Below, one piece after another: positions 7,054 through 9,998 of a stretch of DNA of 9,998 nt. Under the pieces are notes generated by a model, which saw only the letters and a list, made by a program, of their open reading frames with translations, was not told the origin of the DNA and searched no databases. Source of the DNA: Flavobacteriaceae bacterium (GTDB lineage Bacteria; Bacteroidota; Bacteroidia; Flavobacteriales; Flavobacteriaceae); NCBI GenBank assembly GCA_023141985.1, contig JAGLKH010000196.1, positions 1 through 9,998 of the forward strand, read 5' to 3'. Numbering within the stretch: the stretch's first letter is position 1; every line of letters starts with the position of its first letter. The position numbers and the translations under genes are program-made.

Positions 7054-7857
7054 ATGAAGTTTTCTTTTTTTGGTTTAAATAAGAATTCCAATCGAGCCAC
7101 AAAGCACCTTGGCTATTGGTTCGTATTTGTATGTTTTTTTACTTTGGTTTGGGGAACTTATGATAATGATTATTTCAGGAATTTTATGATTCAAATATTA
7201 AGTCTTCCTGCTAGATTAATCTTAGTTTACGTAACTTTATATATCTTGTTTCCTAAATTTTTTCTTAAAAAGAAATATGGAATGTTTGTCTTTCTCTATA
7301 TTCTTTTATTAATTTTTGTTGCTGTTTTCATTCAAAGAATCTTGTTTTATTACGTTGTGCAACCAAATTATTTGCAAAACTTTGAAACTTCTAATTTCTT
7401 CGCGGTTACTGAAATAATGAACACCCTTTTAGATGTAAATATTGCTGCTATTATTCCTTTAGGCTACGTTTTTTTTAAGAGTTGGCAAGCAACAAATCAA
7501 AAAACCATCGAACTTGAAAGCCAACAATTAGCTTCTATTAAAGAGGAGGAATTTATCTATTTAAAAGTTGAAAAATCATTACAGAAAGTTTTTTTGAAAG
7601 ACATTATTTTTATTGAAAGCCTTAAAAATTATATCAAAGTAAAAACTACTAATAGAGAAATTATTGCTTATAAAAGCATTTCATCCATTGAAGAAATGTT
7701 GACTAACAAAAAGTTCTTAAGAGTCCATCGTTCTTTTATTGTAGGCCTCAATTTTATTGATTCCTTTTCACCAAGTAAATTAATATTGAAAGGAATCCCT
7801 ATACCCATTGGACGAAAATATAAAGAAGAAGTTAAAGCTGTTTTAGGTTATTTTTAG
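7054..7857 (+). CDS. Membrane-anchored LytTR-family transcriptional regulator
   Basis: DNA-binding regulator with its own membrane sensor region, 267 aa. Four hydrophobic helices lie near residues 20-36, 47-67, 76-102 and 116-141. A short polar, probably coiled linker follows (145-165, NQKTIELESQQLASIKEEE), then a LytTR domain (about 166-267) with IFIESLKNYIKV, FLRVHRSFIVGLNFI and the C-terminal IPIGRKYKEEV motif. There is no receiver or kinase domain, so it is a one-component type; the membrane part resembles that of LytS/YpdA-like kinases common in Bacteroidota. GTG at 7039 is an alternative in-frame start (272 aa), but ATG at 7054 is preferred, with an A-rich leader. It is divergent from the amylase-kinase operon and preceded by 21-bp direct repeats. 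A role in controlling that operon and itself is plausible but unproven. Stop TAG. Confidence 0.9.
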   Translation: MKFSFFGLNKNSNRATKHLGYWFVFVCFFTLVWGTYDNDYFRNFMIQILSLPARLILVYVTLYILFPKFFLKKKYGMFVFLYILLLIFVAVFIQRILFYYVVQPNYLQNFETSNFFAVTEIMNTLLDVNIAAIIPLGYVFFKSWQATNQKTIELESQQLASIKEEEFIYLKVEKSLQKVFLKDIIFIESLKNYIKVKTTNREIIAYKSISSIEEMLTNKKFLRVHRSFIVGLNFIDSFSPSKLILKGIPIPIGRKYKEEVKAVLGYF

Positions 7858-8025
7858 ATATAGATTAATTTCCATTCCACACACATTTACTCATGTGCAC
7901 TTAGTGTTTATTGGAAATCGTGAATCTTCGATTTTGCTTCCCTCCTATACTTCGACAAGCTCAGCGCAGTCTTGTCGCATAAAAAGTGTTTTACTCCTTA
8001 TTTAATATTTTAAATTTTGGAAGTC

Positions 8026-8076
8026 GTGAACCTAGAATGTAGTTTGGCTATAGCCTAAACTCATTCTTCGGTTTCA
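8026..8076. repeat. Long interrupted hairpin with near-palindromic core
   Basis: The core GTTTGGCTA-TAGCCTAAAC (8042-8060) is a palindrome with one bulged base. It is flanked by GAATG (8035-8039) and CATTC (8062-8066), then AACC (8029-8032) and GGTT (8070-8073), giving a stepwise stem of about 20 pairs with small internal loops. TATAGCCTAAA also occurs at about 3934-3944 in copy A. Similar AAYC...GRTT brackets with different loops occur at 3662-3682, 7923-7933 and 177-206. Confidence 0.5.
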
Positions 8077-8157
8077 TTAGCATTGTAGAAGAAACTTTTG
8101 GGATAAATTTTTTCAATAAACGGTAGTATGCCAAAGCGCCAGCTGGCTCGTTCGCTA

Positions 8158-8178
8158 AATAAGTCCACAGGACTTATT
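8158..8178. repeat. 9-bp hairpin, counterpart of 3989-4009
   Basis: AATAAGTCC (8158-8166), loop ACA, GGACTTATT (8170-8178). It lies within the 55-base block shared with copy A at 51/55 identity. Two of the four differences are the paired change in this stem, so base pairing is kept. Confidence 0.65.
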
Positions 8179-8274
8179 CTTGACGCTCTGCCCTGCTTTT
8201 AACCCAAGCAAAGTAGCATAACGCGGGACATTATAGTACTGTTTAGTGTCAGCAAAAAGTGAACTTTTAAAGGG

Positions 8275-8297
8275 TTAAATCTTAGAGATAGATTTAA
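8275..8297. repeat. Perfect 8-bp hairpin between the mosaic repeat and the Fic operator array
   Basis: TTAAATCT (8275-8282) and AGATTTAA (8290-8297) around a 7-nt loop. The preceding AAAAGT/ACTTTT pair (8255-8260, 8263-8268) is a second short inverted repeat. They lie just upstream of the TTAARTGCAA array and may be a transcription end or a further binding site. All-AT stems of this size can arise by chance in such DNA. Confidence 0.35.
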
Positions 8298-8311
8298 TAT
8301 ATTTATAAACA

Positions 8312-8505
8312 ATTGCATTAAATGCAATAATTTATCGTTTTCGCTGTTTTAAGTGCAATTTTTTTACTATAAGTGCTTAAACGGTTATTTTAAGTGCAAT
8401 TTTTTGTATTAAATAAACCTTAAATGCAATTATTTATCAAAAAAGCTATTTTAAGTGCAATTATTTTACTATTTTTGTAGCCAATCATATTTTAAGTGCA
8501 AAAAT
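8312..8505 (+). promoter_or_regulatory. Array of seven helically phased TTAARTGCAA direct repeats, candidate operator of the Fic gene
   Basis: The motif TTAAGTGCAA or TTAAATGCAA starts at 8318, 8349, 8390, 8420, 8451 and 8492, with a degenerate copy (ATAAGTGC) at 8369. Steps between starts are 31, 20, 21, 30, 31 and 41 bases, near 3, 2, 2, 3, 3 and 4 turns of B-DNA, so all copies face the same side of the helix. Most continue with a T/A-rich tail ending TTTATC or TTTACTAT. The first copy is part of a perfect 17-base palindrome with an odd centre (ATTGCATT-A-AATGCAAT, 8312-8328). The last two copies flank the candidate promoter box at 8470-8477. The final copy ends 10 bases before the ATG. This looks like a multi-site binding region for a repressor, most simply the Fic protein's own N-terminal region; the binder is inferred. 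Confidence 0.7.
8470..8477 (+). promoter_or_regulatory. Candidate -7 box of the Fic gene
   Basis: TATTTTTG matches TAnnTTTG exactly. A transcript starting a few bases later would leave a leader of about 25-30 bases before the ATG at 8511. No TTG is found at the -33 distance; that position is instead occupied by the sixth array repeat (8451-8460). The seventh repeat (8492-8501) lies in the leader, so binding to either copy would block transcription. Confidence 0.4.
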
Positions 8506-8510
8506 TTATC

Positions 8511-9974
8511 ATGAAACTTGATTTACCTGAAATAATATATAGTTCATCTAATTCATTTGAATCCAGAAAAATTGGTGAACTATTGAAAGATGGAAAAATT
8601 AAAAAATTACTTCCAAAGGCTTATACGTCAAACTTCATAGATGAAGAAGATGTTATAATTAAGAGGCATCTATTTCAACTAATATCCAAACATTATCCTG
8701 GAGCATTATTAAGCCACCGATCAGCAATCGAGTATACATTATCTCCAAAAGGGAATATATATTTAACATCATCACAAAATCGTGTTGTAAGATGGCCTGG
8801 TGCAACTCTTAAATTCACAAAAGGGCCAGGACCATTATCTAATGACAATCCACTATATAAAGATTTATATGTTTCATCTCAAGAAAGAACATTTCTTGAA
8901 AATTTAAGTTCAAGCAGAATAACAGATGGTGAATATAAAACGGTTTCCGAAGATATTATAGAAGAAAAATTATTATTGTTTTTGAATACCGCAGGTGAAA
9001 AAAAATTAAATGAGCTTCGCGATAAATCACGAGAAATCTCTAAAGAATTGGGGTTAGTCAAAGAATTTAATCTGTTAAATAAAAAAATTGGAGCAATATT
9101 ATCTACGAAACCTGGTAAAATACTCAAATCACCAGTAGCAATGGCACAGTCATTTGGTGAGCCTTATGACCCTGACCGATTAAAACTTTTTCAGAAGTTA
9201 GCAGGAGCCTTAAAAATCATGCCATTTGACAAATTTGATGATAATGCGACCAATGAAGAGGAATTTCGGACATTTGCTTTTTTTGAAAGTTATTTTTCAA
9301 ATTATATAGAAGGCACAACATTTGAAATTGATGAGGCAGTTGATATTATCTATAAAAATCAAATTATTGTCAATCGACCAGGAGATACGCATGATATAAA
9401 AGGAACTTTTGAAATTTGCTCAAGCAAATTTGAAATGAGTAAGACCCCTTCAGGTCCTGAAGAGTTTATTGATGTATTAAGAACAAGGCATGAAATAATA
9501 TTAGGTGGTAGACCTGATGAACAACCAGGAATGTTTAAAGAGCGAGTTAATAGAGCTGGAAACACCCACTTCGTTATACCTAAAATGGTTCCAGGAACTT
9601 TAAAATCCGGTTTTGAGTTAATTAACTCAATTCCTTCAGCATTTGGTAGAGCAATTTATATGATGTTCCTTGTTAGTGAAGTGCATCCCTTTAATGATGG
9701 TAACGGAAGAATAGCAAGGGTAATGATGAATTCTGAATTGGTTAAAAACTCTGAACAACGTATTTTAATACCTAATGTTTATCGTGATGATTATTTAGGG
9801 GCTTTACGGAAGTTGACCAAAGAATACAATCCAGATACTTATATAAAAATGATGATTAGAGCTCAAGAATATAGTTATTGGCTTAATCCTGTTAGTTTTG
9901 ATAATATGCTAAAACAAATTGAAAATTCAAGTGCTCTAAAAGAGCCTAATGAGGGAATACTAAAATGGAAATAA
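8511..9974 (+). CDS. Fic-domain protein (class II, probable AMP-transferase) with AbiEi-like N-terminal region
   Basis: Cytoplasmic protein of 487 aa. Residues 1-130 look like the AbiEi/winged-helix antitoxin family (GELLKDGKIKKLLPKAYTSN, then LLSHRSAIEYTLSPKGNIYLTS); this rests on pattern resemblance only. Residues 140-215 are a charged helical linker. A Fic_N-like segment follows with the inhibitory helix motif SNYIEG (S263, E267, G268), which in class II Fic proteins blocks ATP binding within the same chain. The Fic core has a candidate substrate-binding flap (NTHFVIPKMVPG, 351-362) and the complete catalytic motif HPFNDGNGRIAR (392-403), as in active AMP-transferases. GTG at 8496 is an alternative in-frame start, but it is part of the upstream TTAAGTGCAA repeat, so ATG at 8511 is preferred. 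It stands alone, flanked by direct copies of a mosaic repeat. The target protein is unknown. Autorepression via the upstream array is likely. Confidence 0.9.
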   Translation: MKLDLPEIIYSSSNSFESRKIGELLKDGKIKKLLPKAYTSNFIDEEDVIIKRHLFQLISKHYPGALLSHRSAIEYTLSPKGNIYLTSSQNRVVRWPGATLKFTKGPGPLSNDNPLYKDLYVSSQERTFLENLSSSRITDGEYKTVSEDIIEEKLLLFLNTAGEKKLNELRDKSREISKELGLVKEFNLLNKKIGAILSTKPGKILKSPVAMAQSFGEPYDPDRLKLFQKLAGALKIMPFDKFDDNATNEEEFRTFAFFESYFSNYIEGTTFEIDEAVDIIYKNQIIVNRPGDTHDIKGTFEICSSKFEMSKTPSGPEEFIDVLRTRHEIILGGRPDEQPGMFKERVNRAGNTHFVIPKMVPGTLKSGFELINSIPSAFGRAIYMMFLVSEVHPFNDGNGRIARVMMNSELVKNSEQRILIPNVYRDDYLGALRKLTKEYNPDTYIKMMIRAQEYSYWLNPVSFDNMLKQIENSSALKEPNEGILKWK

Positions 9975-9984
9975 ATTATTTATA

Positions 9985-9998
9985 TTCCATTCCACACA
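9985..9998 (+). repeat. Start of another mosaic repeat copy, cut by the window end
   Basis: TTCCATTCCACACA is identical to 7870-7883, the first bases of copy B, and lies 10 bases after the Fic stop codon (12 bases after the LytTR stop for copy B). Only 14 bases are visible, so the rest of the element is assumed, not seen. Confidence 0.6.

Larger units (their letters stand above)
7870..8239 (+). repeat. Mosaic intergenic repeat (copy B)
   Basis: Non-coding. It begins 12 bases after the LytTR stop codon with TTCCATTCCACACAC and ends near GGGACATTATAGTAC. It shares five blocks with copy A (7873-7893, 7932-7947, 7975-7995, 8141-8195, 8195-8239), all in the same orientation, with the last two in swapped order. 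Between 7996 and about 8083 it has an insertion absent from copy A, holding the hairpin at 8026-8076. 7948-7980 (CTTCGACAAGCTCAGCGC core) resembles flavobacterial REP-like intergenic sequences. No coding potential or transposase is seen. The first 14 bases reappear at 9985-9998 after the Fic gene. Confidence 0.75.

Noticed and set aside
8312..8505. CRISPR array
   Set aside because: Repeats are only about 10-20 bases, imperfect, and spacers of 10-31 bases are AT-rich and partly duplicated. No cas genes are present. A promoter-proximal operator array fits better.
8496..8510. GTG at 8496 as start of the Fic gene
   Set aside because: That GTG is inside the seventh TTAAGTGCAA repeat. ATG at 8511 leaves all repeats outside the coding region and starts a normal protein.

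Overview
The window looks like chromosomal DNA of a member of the Bacteroidota, most likely Flavobacteriaceae. It is AT-rich, has Bacteroidetes-type TAnnTTTG promoter boxes, lacks strong Shine-Dalgarno sequences, and carries typical flavobacterial families: a MacAB-type exporter split into three genes, a SusA-like periplasmic GH13 enzyme, and a membrane-anchored LytTR regulator. No tRNA, rRNA, CRISPR array or transposase gene was seen. The species cannot be named from the sequence.

Layout. 1-304: non-coding DNA made of hairpin-rich repeat modules. 305-3499 (minus strand): a tight operon of MacA-like adaptor, ATPase and MacB-like permease, forming an inner-membrane and periplasmic export complex; no outer-membrane TolC gene is in the window. 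3500-4062: the exporter promoter, then a hairpin-rich mosaic repeat. 4063-6800 (minus strand): a two-gene sugar operon, a secreted cyclomaltodextrinase/neopullulanase followed by a PfkB-family sugar kinase whose GTG start overlaps the upstream stop by one base. 6801-7053: a divergent control region. It holds three imperfect 21-bp direct repeats, placed as expected for LytTR binding sites, and an inverted 12-bp copy on the amylase side. 7054-7857 (plus strand): a four-helix membrane LytTR regulator, which may control itself and the starch operon. 7870-8239: another mosaic repeat. 8312-8510: an array of seven TTAARTGCAA direct repeats. 8511-9974 (plus strand): a Fic protein with an AbiEi-like N-terminal region. 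9985-9998: the first bases of another mosaic repeat copy, cut by the window edge.

The most interesting part is 7870-9998. A single-gene toxin/antitoxin-like unit (predicted DNA-binding head, intramolecular Fic inhibitory helix, intact Fic catalytic motif) sits between two direct copies of a dispersed repeat. It is preceded by seven direct repeats spaced 31, 20, 21, 30, 31 and 41 bp, close to whole helical turns. This suggests autoregulation by cooperative binding on one DNA face and a cassette-like history for the locus. Both ideas are inferences from sequence layout. A second notable point is the modular intergenic repeat family, always in the plus orientation, with hairpins whose stems carry compensatory changes between copies.
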